A stretch of DNA of 64,000 nt. Source: Denitrificimonas caeni. GTDB lineage: Bacteria > Pseudomonadota > Gammaproteobacteria > Pseudomonadales > Pseudomonadaceae. The stretch covers positions 105,773-169,772 of the forward strand of contig NZ_CAJHOA010000002.1 of assembly GCF_905120345.1 (NCBI RefSeq). Direction: 5' to 3'. The position numbers and the translations under genes are program-made. Shown piece by piece: positions 25,794 through 34,522 of the stretch; the stretch's first letter is position 1, and every line of letters starts with the position of its first letter. The notes below the pieces were generated by a model that made no database searches, was not told the origin of the DNA, and was given only the letters and a program-made list of their open reading frames with translations.

Positions 25794-26126
25794 TTAACCC
25801 CGCGAGCTACGGCAGTCACCAAGCAGCGTATATCGAACGGAATGCAACTCTCCTTGAGCGTCTTCGTAGCTCATTATTTTTTTGTAATTACCACACACTT
25901 CAACGTCCTTCGTTTGATGTATAAGTTTGGCAACATCTATTTTCATGCCGTATTTATAATCCACAATAACTGGTTCTTTTTTATTATTATCAAGAGCATA
26001 TTTTCGCGTAACATCAATAGTCTGCTCTTGATGTTTTTGACTAACCTGCTCGACTGATGACTTAGAAAAAGCCAACTGGGTTGAACTTAATAAAGCCACT
26101 GTTAATGCCACTTTAATTATATTCAT
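25794..26126 (-). CDS. Periplasmic DUF2790 protein, copy 2
   Basis: A 110-residue paralogue of the protein at 14198-14530, with the same signal peptide style (STQLAFSKS), the core VDYKYGMKIDVAKLI, a Cys in EVCGNYKKIMSYED, the LHSVRYTLLG stretch and a terminal Cys. GGAG precedes the ATG, and a CopR-type box lies 65 bp upstream. The pair sits at opposite parts of the island in opposite orientation and probably arose by duplication. Function unestablished. Confidence 0.82.
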   Translation of the reverse strand: MNIIKVALTVALLSSTQLAFSKSSVEQVSQKHQEQTIDVTRKYALDNNKKEPVIVDYKYGMKIDVAKLIHQTKDVEVCGNYKKIMSYEDAQGELHSVRYTLLGDCRSSRG

Positions 26127-26190
26127 GATGCTCTCCGATAATTGTCAGTCAATTATAAGCACCGGATACTGTCTATATGATGACACTGAT

Positions 26191-26206
26191 ATTACATTCC
26201 GGTAAT
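26191..26206. promoter_or_regulatory. CopR-type box 5 (upstream of second DUF2790 gene)
   Basis: ATTACATTCCGGTAAT fits ATKAC-N6-GTAAT, 65 bp upstream of the minus-strand start at 26126. Confidence 0.6.
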
Positions 26207-26482
26207 GGAAACATTCTTACAAAAAAGATCACAACACAAAGAACCCGAAGCCTGAGGAGTTCAAACAGGTTTTCCCTATAGCTGCATATTCTGATTATGA
26301 TAAGAAGTGATATATGTAGTGAATAAATCGACTACCGGCTTGCTGTGACTGACTACCCAGCGTTAAGGCATTTCAAGCATAAGCTCAACGAGTTGAAAGC
26401 AATCAAGGACGACTCACAAATGGTCACAGCCAAAATACACATAGATAATTTAGGGAAAAGACAGGGTTTTCGCCAAGCAGAA
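26207..26482. other. Right end of the island, no firm gene
   Basis: A 56-codon frame (GTG 26345 to stop 26515) gives a basic, helical-looking peptide (HFKHKLNELKAIKDD) and runs into the terminator stem. It could be the tail of a broken gene, but I recognise no family. Otherwise nothing is visible. An integrase gene would be expected about here and is not present. Confidence 0.4.
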
Positions 26483-26525
26483 ACGAAAAAACCCGTTAAG
26501 CGTTTAAAGGCTTAACGGGTTTTCG
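26483..26525 (-). terminator. Terminator of the tRNA-Val/tRNA-Asp transcript
   Basis: AACCCGTTAAG pairs with CTTAACGGGTT, flanked by A and T runs, starting 6 bp after the encoded CCA of tRNA-Asp. Confidence 0.9.
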
Positions 26526-26530
26526 TAATA

Positions 26531-26607
26531 TGGCGCAGTGGACGGGACTCGAACCCGCGACCCCCGGCGTGACAGGCCGGTATTCTAACCAACTGAACTA
26601 CCACTGC
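26531..26607 (-). tRNA. tRNA-Asp (GTC)
   Basis: A 77-nt cloverleaf on the minus strand: acceptor GCAGTGG/CCACTGC with discriminator G and encoded CCA, D arm, anticodon loop CTGTCAC with anticodon GTC, and T loop TTCGAGT. It is intact and probably functional. Its 3' part is duplicated at 3504-3551, so it served as the insertion site of the copper island. Downstream of tRNA-Val on the same transcript. Confidence 0.96.
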
Positions 26608-26625
26608 GCATACTTTAAGGACAAG

Positions 26626-26701
26626 TGGTGGGTGATGACGGGATCGAACCGCCGACCCTCTGCTTGTAAGGCAGATGCTCTCCCAGCTGAGCTAATCACC
26701 C
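26626..26701 (-). tRNA. tRNA-Val (TAC)
   Basis: A 76-nt cloverleaf on the minus strand: acceptor GGGTGAT/ATCACCC with discriminator A and encoded CCA, anticodon loop CTTACAA with anticodon TAC, and T loop TTCGATC. It lies 18 bp upstream of tRNA-Asp. Confidence 0.96.
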
Positions 26702-26722
26702 TTGTCTCTCGAAGTGGTGCGT

Positions 26723-26751
26723 ATATTAGACATCAGAACTGCTTTTAGCAA
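26723..26751 (-). promoter_or_regulatory. Candidate sigma-70 promoter of the tRNA pair
   Basis: On the minus strand, TTGCTA and TAATAT are separated by 17 bp, about 20 bp before tRNA-Val. Confidence 0.5.
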
Positions 26752-26773
26752 GCACAACACGCGTTACTGACAA

Positions 26774-26813
26774 AATAAAACGCCTTCGCGCTCATTTCTA
26801 AGCGCAAGGCGTC
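26774..26813 (-). terminator. Terminator of the alcohol dehydrogenase gene
   Basis: GACGCCTTGCGC pairs with GCGCGAAGGCGT on the minus strand and is followed by TTTATTTTG, just after the gene stop. Confidence 0.85.
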
Positions 26814-26836
26814 TACAAAACAAGCAAAACTGCGGT

Positions 26837-27892
26837 TTAGCTGTTATCGATCATCACTTTCAACGCTTTTTCTTTGCCGGCATTACCAAACACTTCATAG
26901 GCTTGCATAAAATCAGCAAAGGCGAAGCGGTGGGTGATCAGCTCAGCGGGTTTGAGTTTGCCTGACTGCACGTTTTTCATCAGCATGCTGGTGGTATTGG
27001 TATTGACTAGACCGGTGGTCAGGGTGATATTTTTGATCCACAAGTCTTGCAGCTGTAAATCAACACTGGTGCCATGCACACCGACGTTAGCAATATGCCC
27101 GCCGGGGCGCACCACGGCTTGGCAAATATCGAAGGTGGCCGCGATACCCACCGCCTCAATCACCACATCAACGCCATCTTTAGTCATCGCCAGCAGTTCG
27201 GCGGCGGCATCGCTGGTGGCGCTATTGATTACATCGGTCGCGCCAAAGGTTTTCGCCATGGCTAAACGCGAATCATCGATATCAACCATGATCAAGCGTG
27301 CCGGTGAGAAAAACTGTGCGGTTAACAGCGCCGCCATCCCAATCGGGCCGGCACCAATAATTGCCACGGTATCGCCCGGTTGCACGGCACCGTAGAGCAC
27401 ACCAATCTCAAAACCGGTCGGCAGAATATCACTGAGCATCACCAGTGCTTCTTCATCAGAGCCTTCTGGCACATGGTACAAACTGTTGTCGGCATGTGGC
27501 GTACGCACGTACTCAGCTTGGGTGCCATCAATTAAGTGACCGAGAATCCAGCCGCCATCTTCACAATGGGAATACAGTTGTTTTTTGCAGTAATCACATT
27601 TACCGCAGGCGCTGACGCAAGAGATCAGCACACGATCACCTTTTTTAAAGCGGGTCACACCGCTACCGACTTCTTCTACGATGCCCACACCTTCGTGACC
27701 AAGGATCCGTCCTTGAGTCACCGCTGGTACATCGCCTTTGAGAATATGCAGGTCGGTGCCGCAGATTGTGGTTTTAACAATTTTCACAATCGCATCGGTC
27801 GGCTGTAGAATTTTCGGGGTCGGTACTGTGTCTAACGACTTAACTCCTGGACCACCGTACACAATCGCCTGCATTTGCTTTGGCATAGTCAT
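26837..27892 (-). CDS. Zinc-dependent alcohol dehydrogenase (MDR family)
   Basis: A 351-residue medium-chain dehydrogenase. The catalytic zinc ligands are visible in TTICGTDLH and ILGHEGVGIVEEVG. The structural zinc Cys cluster is CGKCDYCKKQLYSHC. The Rossmann motif is IIGAGPIGMAALL, followed by VDIDDSRLAMAKTFGA, which favours NAD+. It is closest to the secondary-alcohol/threonine-dehydrogenase branch; the exact substrate cannot be read. Stands alone, with its own terminator. GAGGG precedes the ATG. Confidence 0.9.
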   Translation of the reverse strand: MTMPKQMQAIVYGGPGVKSLDTVPTPKILQPTDAIVKIVKTTICGTDLHILKGDVPAVTQGRILGHEGVGIVEEVGSGVTRFKKGDRVLISCVSACGKCDYCKKQLYSHCEDGGWILGHLIDGTQAEYVRTPHADNSLYHVPEGSDEEALVMLSDILPTGFEIGVLYGAVQPGDTVAIIGAGPIGMAALLTAQFFSPARLIMVDIDDSRLAMAKTFGATDVINSATSDAAAELLAMTKDGVDVVIEAVGIAATFDICQAVVRPGGHIANVGVHGTSVDLQLQDLWIKNITLTTGLVNTNTTSMLMKNVQSGKLKPAELITHRFAFADFMQAYEVFGNAGKEKALKVMIDNS

Positions 27893-28229
27893 AATTCATC
27901 CCTCTTTTATGTGCTCGTCCGAACTGGACGAAAGTTTTAGCGCTCGGGCTCAAGGTTGTAGAACCTCTAGCGCCATCCATCATCGACTGCTAATACTTAC
28001 AAGACAATGACATTAGTTACTGTACTACACAAGGGCGCTTAACATTATGAGCTGTGTGGGTTTATTGGGGTGTAGGTACCCAGCGAGGCGATGTGCTGTG
28101 TGAGGGTTTGCATGGTGTTGCGGGGCTGCGAGGTAGCAGTCGCAGGCATGGCCAGCTCTTACACGAGAGCTATTTATCTGCTGACTCTCAGAGTGGCTGC
28201 GAGGCAGCAGTCGCAGGCATGGCCCGCTC
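27893..28229. repeat. Intergenic region with two REP-like elements
   Basis: 337 bp without a gene. Two copies of a roughly 39-bp unit are present at 28133-28171 and 28202-28241, sharing GCAGTCGCAGGCATGGCC and GCTCTTACACGAG, a form typical of Pseudomonas REP palindromes. The second overlaps the last codons of sfsA. Related copies occur near 33.6 kb. Confidence 0.75.
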
Positions 28230-28928
28230 TTACACGAGCGGATGGGTGATTTGGATACCTGCGGGGCTGATACGGGTGCCGTAAGCCAATACTTCAACCC
28301 CAGCTGCTTTGGCCTCAGCCAGCGCTGCAGCGTACTCAGGATCAATTTCTTCGGCGGCGCGCACGGCAGTGATGCCGCTTAAATTGACGCAATAAATCAA
28401 CACGGCGCGCTGTCCGCTGGCGGCCAGCGCGGTTAGCTCACGTAAATGTTTAGCGCCGCGAGTGGTAACCGCGTCGGGAAAGGCGGCGCTATCGTTCTCT
28501 GCAAAACCTAAAGTGACGCTTTTCACTTCGACAAACACCGACTGCTCATCAAACAGCAAACAAAAATCCGCACGGCTATTTTCTGCTCCGTATTTCACTT
28601 CACGGCGCAACTGAGTAAAGCCGGCCAGCTCAGTGATCACCCCAGCCATTAACGCTTCTTCCACTAAGCGATTGGCGCGACCGGTATTGATGCAGGCCAA
28701 ACGTCCGTGCGGGGTTTCGACCAATTCCCAGGTGGCTTTGAGCTTACGCTTGGGATCATCATTGCGGCTGAACCAGACCCGTGCACCTTCAGCCATGCAG
28801 TTTTTCATCGAGCCGGTATTGGCGCAATGCGCGGTAACCACGCTGCCATCAGCACATTCAATATCAGCGAAAAAACGCTTGTAACGCTTGATTAAGCGCC
28901 CTTCTTCTAACGGCGGATCAAACTGCAT
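28230..28928 (-). CDS. sfsA: SfsA family protein (sugar fermentation stimulation / nuclease)
   Basis: A 232-residue soluble protein matching SfsA. Family stretches are [13 protein letters not shown] at the start, CANTGSM, VKSVTLG (part of the PD-(D/E)xK-like nuclease site with the preceding RADFCLLFD and VFVEVK) and a CPARGAKH-equivalent [10 protein letters not shown]. SfsA is described as a DNA/RNA-binding nuclease; its physiological role is unclear. The start overlaps the aminotransferase stop by 11 bp, so the two are coupled. The last codons run into a REP-like element. Confidence 0.92.
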   Translation of the reverse strand: MQFDPPLEEGRLIKRYKRFFADIECADGSVVTAHCANTGSMKNCMAEGARVWFSRNDDPKRKLKATWELVETPHGRLACINTGRANRLVEEALMAGVITELAGFTQLRREVKYGAENSRADFCLLFDEQSVFVEVKSVTLGFAENDSAAFPDAVTTRGAKHLRELTALAASGQRAVLIYCVNLSGITAVRAAEEIDPEYAAALAEAKAAGVEVLAYGTRISPAGIQITHPLV

Positions 28929-30102
28929 GCTGCGCCTGCCATGTTACTAAACCACGGGTAATGCGCTCAACCGCTTGCTCTAGACGCGGTACGCTTTGTG
29001 TATAAGCAAAACGCACATGTTGATGCGCCCGCGAACGGCCAAAATCGACCCCTGGAGTAATCGCTACGTGCTCAGTTTCTAAAAAATGCCGGCAGAATTC
29101 AAAGGCATCACCGCCAAAATCAGAAATATCGGCATACAGATAAAACGCACCCTGCGGTTCCACTTCAATCTTAAAACCCAGCTCGCGCAGCGCGGGTAAT
29201 AAGTAATCGCGGCGTGCAGCAAACTCAGCCCTGCGTTGTTCTAAAATCGCCAAGGTCTCCGGCTGGAAACACGCCAAGGCCGCATGCTGAGATAAGGTTG
29301 GCGCGCTAATATAAATATTTTGCGCCAGCTTTTCCAGCTCCGGTATCGCTGCTTCAGGCGCCACCATCCAACCTAAGCGCCAGCCGGTCATGCCAAAGTA
29401 TTTAGAGAAGCTATTGAGGACAAAGGCATCGTTATCCACTTCTAAAACACTGGGCGCATCCATACCGTAGGTCAGGCCATGGTAAATCTCATCGACGACT
29501 AAATGCCCGCCACGCTCACGTAGCGCCGTCGATAACGCGGCTAATTCTTCCCGACTAAGCACGGTACCGGTCGGGTTGGCGGGCGAGGCGACTAAAGCAC
29601 CGACACTGTCCTGATCCCAATAACGCGCGACTAAATCAGCAGTAAGTTGATAGTTCACGTCAGGCCCGACTGGCACCAATTGCGCATTGCCTTCCACTAA
29701 GCGCAAAAAATGTCGATTACAGGGATAACCAGGGTCGGCCAGCAACCAATGTTTACCCGGATCAACCAATAACGCACTGGTCAACAGCAATGCACCCGAG
29801 CCACCAGGGGTGATCATAATCCGCTCTGGATTAATATCTAAAGCGTAACGGCTGGCATAAAAGCCAGCAATCGCCTCACGTAACGCCGGTAAGCCGCGCG
29901 CCGCCGTATAACGGGTATGGCCGGCAGCTAACGCTGCTTGCCCGGCTTGAATAATCGGCTCGGCAGTATCGAAATCTGGCTCGCCAATTTCTAAGTGAAT
30001 GACATCATGGCCAGCGGCTTGCAATTCATTAGCCCGCTGTAATAACGCCATCACATGAAAGGGTTCAATCGCGCGACTGCGCGCGCTATAAGTCAAAGCC
30101 AT
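28918..30102 (-). CDS. Class I/II PLP-dependent aminotransferase
   Basis: A 394-residue fold-type I aminotransferase. Landmarks are [32 protein letters not shown] and the PLP lysine in [16 protein letters not shown], then the C-terminal HVRFAYTQS. It is closest to AlaC/AspC-type enzymes; the amino acid used cannot be told. I place the start at ATG 30102 because the upstream in-frame GTG (30111) has no ribosome site. Coupled to sfsA downstream. Confidence 0.88.
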   Translation of the reverse strand: MALTYSARSRAIEPFHVMALLQRANELQAAGHDVIHLEIGEPDFDTAEPIIQAGQAALAAGHTRYTAARGLPALREAIAGFYASRYALDINPERIMITPGGSGALLLTSALLVDPGKHWLLADPGYPCNRHFLRLVEGNAQLVPVGPDVNYQLTADLVARYWDQDSVGALVASPANPTGTVLSREELAALSTALRERGGHLVVDEIYHGLTYGMDAPSVLEVDNDAFVLNSFSKYFGMTGWRLGWMVAPEAAIPELEKLAQNIYISAPTLSQHAALACFQPETLAILEQRRAEFAARRDYLLPALRELGFKIEVEPQGAFYLYADISDFGGDAFEFCRHFLETEHVAITPGVDFGRSRAHQHVRFAYTQSVPRLEQAVERITRGLVTWQAQHAV

Positions 30103-30140
30103 ACTGTCCACTATTAAAAATGATGTGCTAAGTCGCAGAT

Positions 30141-30956
30141 TTACTCAAAATCAGCAAGATGCTCACATAACTGCTCAAGCGCTGCAAACATTTGCAAACT
30201 AGGACGCTCCAAACCATGGTCAGGCACTTCTAATACCTGTCCCCGTTTAACCGCTCGAAGCACTGGCCACGCCTGCCACATCTGCGCTAAACGATCACTG
30301 CCGAGTAAGATCACATCAGGATCACGGGCAATCACCGACTCAATACTGACTTGCGGTGCCGATAGGCTTAGATCCGCATAAATATTTTCAGCACCGCAGA
30401 CGCGTAAGGCATCGCTGATAATTTGCTTGCCGCCTAAGGTGTACATCGGCGAATCCCACACTTGGTAGAAGACCCGAAGCGGCACAGCACGCTGATAGCG
30501 CGCGCGCATTTGCGCTAAACGCTGTTGTAACTGCGCGGTTAATTCAGCACCACGCTGTTGGGCGCCAACCTGCGGGCCAAGTTGGGCAAACTGCTCGGCA
30601 AGCTCATCCATGCTCTGCGCATGCGCGCTAAACACTGGCAAGCCTAACGTGCGCAACTGCGCCAGTTGCGTCTTGCTAATACTAGAGGGCCAATACAAGA
30701 CTAAATCAGGTTGTAAACTGAGCATGGTTTCCAGTTCAAACTGCGCAAACTGTCCAACTGAAGCGACATGCGCGAGCGCTGCTGGGCGTGGACCGCCATC
30801 TAAGATACCCACCAGCGTCTGCTCTGATTGCAAATCCAACATCATTTCGGTCAGCGAAGGCGCTAAGCTGATCACCCGCTCGGCCGCCTGCAGAGGCAAT
30901 AAAATTGTAGCCAAGCAGCAGGCACAGCTTAGCACTAGATACCGTAGAGCAATCAT
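30141..30956 (-). CDS. btuF: BtuF-like cobalamin-binding periplasmic protein
   Basis: A 271-residue secreted protein with a signal peptide (about 1-24). It is a class III helical-backbone substrate-binding protein: RVISLAPSLTEMMLDL start, SVGQFAQFELETMLSLQPDLVL, a linking helix, then YTLGGKQIISDALRVCGAENIY. This fits cobalamin/siderophore binding proteins of the BtuF/FhuD type. The BtuCD partners are not nearby. Its start overlaps the upstream membrane gene by 4 bp. Cobalamin is the most likely ligand but a siderophore is possible. Confidence 0.8.
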   Translation of the reverse strand: MIALRYLVLSCACCLATILLPLQAAERVISLAPSLTEMMLDLQSEQTLVGILDGGPRPAALAHVASVGQFAQFELETMLSLQPDLVLYWPSSISKTQLAQLRTLGLPVFSAHAQSMDELAEQFAQLGPQVGAQQRGAELTAQLQQRLAQMRARYQRAVPLRVFYQVWDSPMYTLGGKQIISDALRVCGAENIYADLSLSAPQVSIESVIARDPDVILLGSDRLAQMWQAWPVLRAVKRGQVLEVPDHGLERPSLQMFAALEQLCEHLADFE

Positions 30957-31372
30957 GACAACTGTTTAGGGGTCCGATACAGCCAAAACAACACTGGGGT
31001 TGCCACAGCCAACAAGATAACCACAGGCATTTCTAAACCAATCAGTTTTGCGAGTGCCGCCGCCCATGCTGGGATGCAGGCATACCATAAGGCCTGCAAA
31101 CGGACATGCATCAAGTGCTGCCAGGCATCCTGTTCTTGCTCGCTATCGCGCGCTTGACCGACCGCAATCACCGCATGCTTAAAGCGCTGAAAAGGTCGGC
31201 TATTTAAAAACAACAAGAACAAGGCCGCAACAAAGAACAGGATCGAGACCAGCTCGGTACGCTCAGCTAAATTATAAATAGCACTGGGAAACAACCATGC
31301 GGGCAGCAAAGCGACAGCCAGCTGCAACCACCACAACATACGTAAGGTGCGACGCGCTTCTACAGGTCTCAC
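30953..31372 (-). CDS. Conserved membrane protein downstream of ribA
   Basis: A 139-residue protein with about four hydrophobic segments (about 12-32, 38-58, 93-113, 115-132) and a basic/acidic loop in the middle. It overlaps ribA by 4 bp and the btuF-like gene by 4 bp, so all three are translationally linked. I know no function for this type. Confidence 0.75.
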   Translation of the reverse strand: MRPVEARRTLRMLWWLQLAVALLPAWLFPSAIYNLAERTELVSILFFVAALFLLFLNSRPFQRFKHAVIAVGQARDSEQEQDAWQHLMHVRLQALWYACIPAWAAALAKLIGLEMPVVILLAVATPVLFWLYRTPKQLS

Positions 31373-31983
31373 GCGTCGTGCTCAGCCTGATGCTCACGGC
31401 CTAATAAATGGCCTAATTTGCCCGCTTTAGTCGCTAAATACAGCTTATTGTAAGGATTCTGGCCTACTTGCAATGGCACACGACGGTCAATCTCGACACC
31501 AAAGCCTTGCATAGCATTCACTTTGCGCGGGTTATTGGTCATCAGTTTGAGCGAGTGCACACCTAAGTGATCTAGCATCGGCCGGCAAATGGAGTAATCA
31601 CGTAAGTCTGCAGCAAAACCAAGTTGCTCATTGGCTTCAACAGTGTCGGCACCGCCATCTTGCAAGCTATAGGCACGGATTTTATTGAGCAGGCCAATAC
31701 CGCGACCTTCTTGGCGTAAATACAGCAAAATCCCACGGCCTTCTGTAGCAATGGCGCGCATGGCAGCCTCGAGCTGAGCGCCGCAATCACAGCGTAAGCT
31801 GAACAGCGCATCGCCGGTCAGGCACTCAGAATGCAAACGGCCCAGCACAGGTTGACCATCCGCAATATCCCCTAAGGTTAAGGCCACATGCTCTTTACCA
31901 GTCTCCTCATCAAGGAAACCGTGCATGGTAAATTCGGCAAATGGGGTCGGTAATTTGGAGGCAGCGACAAAGACGACAGACAC
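31369..31983 (-). CDS. ribA: GTP cyclohydrolase II
   Basis: A 204-residue enzyme for the first step of riboflavin synthesis. Zinc ligands are in [21 protein letters not shown] and catalytic motifs are [32 protein letters not shown] and LMTNNPRK. I choose GTG 31983 (protein begins [17 protein letters not shown]): AGGAG lies 8 nt upstream and this matches the normal family N-terminus; an ATG further upstream adds an unrelated 22 residues. No separate DHBP synthase domain is fused. Confidence 0.95.
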   Translation of the reverse strand: MSVVFVAASKLPTPFAEFTMHGFLDEETGKEHVALTLGDIADGQPVLGRLHSECLTGDALFSLRCDCGAQLEAAMRAIATEGRGILLYLRQEGRGIGLLNKIRAYSLQDGGADTVEANEQLGFAADLRDYSICRPMLDHLGVHSLKLMTNNPRKVNAMQGFGVEIDRRVPLQVGQNPYNKLYLATKAGKLGHLLGREHQAEHDA

Positions 31984-32084
31984 CAGAATAACTCCTAGGC
32001 TTTTATAAGTGGCGCATTGTAACCCTTCGTCTCTGCCTCGAACAGGCAAACCAACATTATGTTAGTGACGGTCTGGCTATATTC

Positions 32085-33452
32085 TTACTCAAATAGCGCA
32101 TCTAAGGCTTCTTCGAGGCGCGTCACCGCTACCACTTGCAAGCCTGGCAGGGTTTCTCGTGGAGCATTCGCTTTGGGCACAATAGCGCGTTTAAAACCAT
32201 GTTTAGCCGCTTCTTTGAGACGCTCTTGACCGCTGGGCACCGGACGAATCTCGCCTGACAAACCAATTTCGCCAAAGACTAAGAGGCCGTGTTCCAGCGG
32301 CCGGTTGCGTAAACTGGAAATAATCGCCGCCATCAAGGCTAAATCCGAGGCAGTTTCCAACACTTTCACGCCACCGACCACGTTCAGAAAGACATCTTGG
32401 TCATGGGTCGGAATACCACCATGGCGGTGCAGCACAGCAAGCAACATTGCTAAACGGTTTTGATCCAACCCCACGGTGACGCGGCGCGGATTACCTAAAT
32501 GACTGGTATCGACCAAGGCTTGCACTTCAATCAGCATCGGCCGCGAACCTTCCCAAGTGGCCATCACCACACTGCCGGACACGGCTTCTTGGGCACGATT
32601 GAGAAAAATAGCCGAGGGATTGGAGACTTCTTTAAGGCCGCGATCGGTCATCCCGAACACACCCAATTCATTCACCGCACCAAAGCGGTTTTTCACCGCG
32701 CGCAGCATGCGCAAGCGACCATCGGACTCGCCTTCAAAATACAGCACGGTATCAACCATGTGTTCCAGCACGCGTGGTCCTGCCAGCGCGCCATCTTTGG
32801 TGACATGCCCGACTAAGAAAATCGCCGTGCCGCTTTGCTTGGCATAGCGCACTAACAAGGCGGCACTTTCGCGCACCTGCGAGACGCCGCCGGGCGCTGA
32901 CTGCAATTGATCGGTAAAGATGGTTTGAATCGAGTCAATCACCATCACCCGCGGCTTTTCACGGCGGGCGACGGTTAAAATGGTTTCGATACAGGTTTCA
33001 GTCATGACTTTGAGTTTATCTTGCGGCAAATCGAGACGCCGTGCGCGCATTGCCACTTGCTGCTGTGACTCTTCACCGGTGACATATAAAGCAGGAATGG
33101 TTTGCGCCATATTGCATAGGGTTTGCAAGAGGATAGTGGATTTACCAATCCCTGGATCACCGCCAATCAACACCACTGAACCATCGACTAAGCCACCGCC
33201 GAGAACGCGATCTAACTCTGTCGATTGGGTCGAAAAACGTGGGATTTCTTCAACACTGACTTGCGCTAAGGTTTTGAGCTCAGTTTGATCGCCAGCCCAA
33301 CCGGCACGTGCATTTTTTGCCGGCGGCGCTTCAGCCTCAATCAGGGTTTCAACCAGCGTATTCCACGTACCGCAAGCACCACACTGCCCTGCCCACTTTG
33401 GATACGTGGCCCCACACTCTGTACAGCCATACATGCGTTTGGCCTTGGCCAT
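32085..33452 (-). CDS. radA: RadA, DNA repair ATPase
   Basis: A 455-residue RadA/Sms protein that helps branch migration in recombination. It has an N-terminal zinc finger (CTECGATYPKWAGQCGACGTW), Walker A GGDPGIGKST, Walker B VMVIDSIQT, the RadA-specific KNRFG motif and a C-terminal Lon-protease-like domain (LSGEIRPVPSGQERLKEA). Full length; stand-alone gene. Confidence 0.96.
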   Translation of the reverse strand: MAKAKRMYGCTECGATYPKWAGQCGACGTWNTLVETLIEAEAPPAKNARAGWAGDQTELKTLAQVSVEEIPRFSTQSTELDRVLGGGLVDGSVVLIGGDPGIGKSTILLQTLCNMAQTIPALYVTGEESQQQVAMRARRLDLPQDKLKVMTETCIETILTVARREKPRVMVIDSIQTIFTDQLQSAPGGVSQVRESAALLVRYAKQSGTAIFLVGHVTKDGALAGPRVLEHMVDTVLYFEGESDGRLRMLRAVKNRFGAVNELGVFGMTDRGLKEVSNPSAIFLNRAQEAVSGSVVMATWEGSRPMLIEVQALVDTSHLGNPRRVTVGLDQNRLAMLLAVLHRHGGIPTHDQDVFLNVVGGVKVLETASDLALMAAIISSLRNRPLEHGLLVFGEIGLSGEIRPVPSGQERLKEAAKHGFKRAIVPKANAPRETLPGLQVVAVTRLEEALDALFE

Positions 33453-33846
33453 ACTGCGCCCCCCTGTTTGCTAGCGTCATAACCCAAAAGGGTCTTAATA
33501 TACTGGCATTGTATACAGTGCATGATTAGCAATGCAAACTACATTCCCGCCAGACATAACGCCCTCCGTCGGAGCTGGCCATGCCTGCGACATTGGCTTT
33601 TCAGGCCATACAGCGTTATCAAGCAACCAATAAAACCTGGGCTTAGAGGGGGTTTGCAGAATATGTAGGGGATGCTAGACCGCAGTCGCAGGCAGGGCCT
33701 GCTTCTACAAAAGCGGCATATTTGCGAGATGGATATAGGATGCACAGCCGCGATCACCAGCATGGTCCGCTCTTAGAAAAGCGGCCATGTTTGCGACATC
33801 AGCGTGGGCTGCAAGACTGCAATGACGGGCATAACCCGTTATTACA
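33453..33846. repeat. Intergenic region with three REP-like elements
   Basis: 394 bp without a gene. REP-like copies lie at 33566-33596 (inverted), 33678-33716 and 33747-33784, sharing TCGCAGGCATGGCC-GCTC-type cores with those near 28.1 kb. The arms are degenerate. Confidence 0.65.
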
Positions 33847-34116
33847 TTAACCGCCACATCCGCCACAGCAACCGCCGGCTGGGTGGGTCAGTTTGCGCAA
33901 TAAAATAGCCTGTTGCGCATTGCATTGCTGCTCAAGCAACTCGATACCTTCGGCATCCAAAGCTATTGTTCCCGCTTGCACAGCCGCTAAACGCGCAGCC
34001 AGCTGCTGATACTCCTCCACTTGGCGAGCATATTTAGGATCATCATCACAGAGGTCCTGCAAATCCTGGGCAAGCTGAGGCGTTTCTTTAATCAATGGGT
34101 GTACTGAAGTGGTCAT
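33847..34116 (-). CDS. Small soluble protein with Cys/Gly-rich C-terminus
   Basis: An 89-residue, mostly helical protein (HPLIKETPQLAQDLQDLCDDD, then helices to about residue 75) that ends GGCCGGCGG, a likely metal or cluster ligand cluster. The ATG at 34116 has GAGGA upstream, better than an in-frame start further up. Divergent from the gene at 34275, with a Fur-like palindrome about 106 bp upstream. It resembles short DUF465-type proteins only loosely. An iron-linked function is suggested by the operator, not shown. Confidence 0.65.
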   Translation of the reverse strand: MTTSVHPLIKETPQLAQDLQDLCDDDPKYARQVEEYQQLAARLAAVQAGTIALDAEGIELLEQQCNAQQAILLRKLTHPAGGCCGGCGG

Positions 34117-34221
34117 CGCTAAGTCCTCGTTATTGTGTTTTAAAAACAATACAGCGCGCGCACGAAATCACACTTGATTGGAGTCAAGACCTTTCAATTA
34201 CAAAAAACTTGCACAAAGACG

Positions 34222-34242
34222 AAATGAGAAGTATTCTCATTT
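34222..34242. promoter_or_regulatory. Fur-like box between two divergent small genes
   Basis: AAATGAGAA-GTA-TTCTCATTT has 9-bp perfect arms and fits the Fur pattern TGAGAATnATTCTCA well. It lies 33 bp from the start at 34275 and 106 bp from the start at 34116. Confidence 0.75.
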
Positions 34243-34274
34243 AAACACTTGCTAGACCACCCAAGGAAGACACT

Positions 34275-34517
34275 ATGACGTATTTTATTGATGCTTGGCT
34301 CGACCGTCCACAACCTTACCTGCGCATTATTAATCGCTTAACAGGCAATGTCTGTGTGCAAATTGATGGGGAGGAGTTGGAGGCGTTACGTGAACAAGGT
34401 GCGCTGGATATCCATGATTTAAACAGTCCAGAACCTTTGCTGATCAAAGAGCAAGTACGGCATTTATTTTTAATGTGTTATGCCCAAGCCGCTCGCACGG
34501 GCACAACACAAACATGA
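34275..34517 (+). CDS. Uncharacterised 80-residue protein
   Basis: A short soluble protein beginning MTYFIDAWLDRPQPYLRI, with an acidic middle (EELEALREQGAL) and a helical tail. CCAAGGAAG precedes the ATG. A Fur-like box lies just upstream, implying iron-repressed expression together with the divergent Cys/Gly-rich protein. I do not recognise a domain. Confidence 0.6.
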   Translation: MTYFIDAWLDRPQPYLRIINRLTGNVCVQIDGEELEALREQGALDIHDLNSPEPLLIKEQVRHLFLMCYAQAARTGTTQT

Positions 34518-34522
34518 AACGC

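Noticed and set aside
26345-26515. 56-codon basic frame near the tRNA
   Set aside because: It runs into the terminator stem and matches nothing I know; at most a gene remnant. It is not recognisable as an integrase.
30957-31400. Cobalamin riboswitch for the btuF-like gene
   Set aside because: The upstream DNA is coding (overlapping genes), leaving no room for a leader.
31984-32084. FMN riboswitch before ribA
   Set aside because: The gap to radA is only about 100 bp and none of the conserved FMN-element segments is visible.
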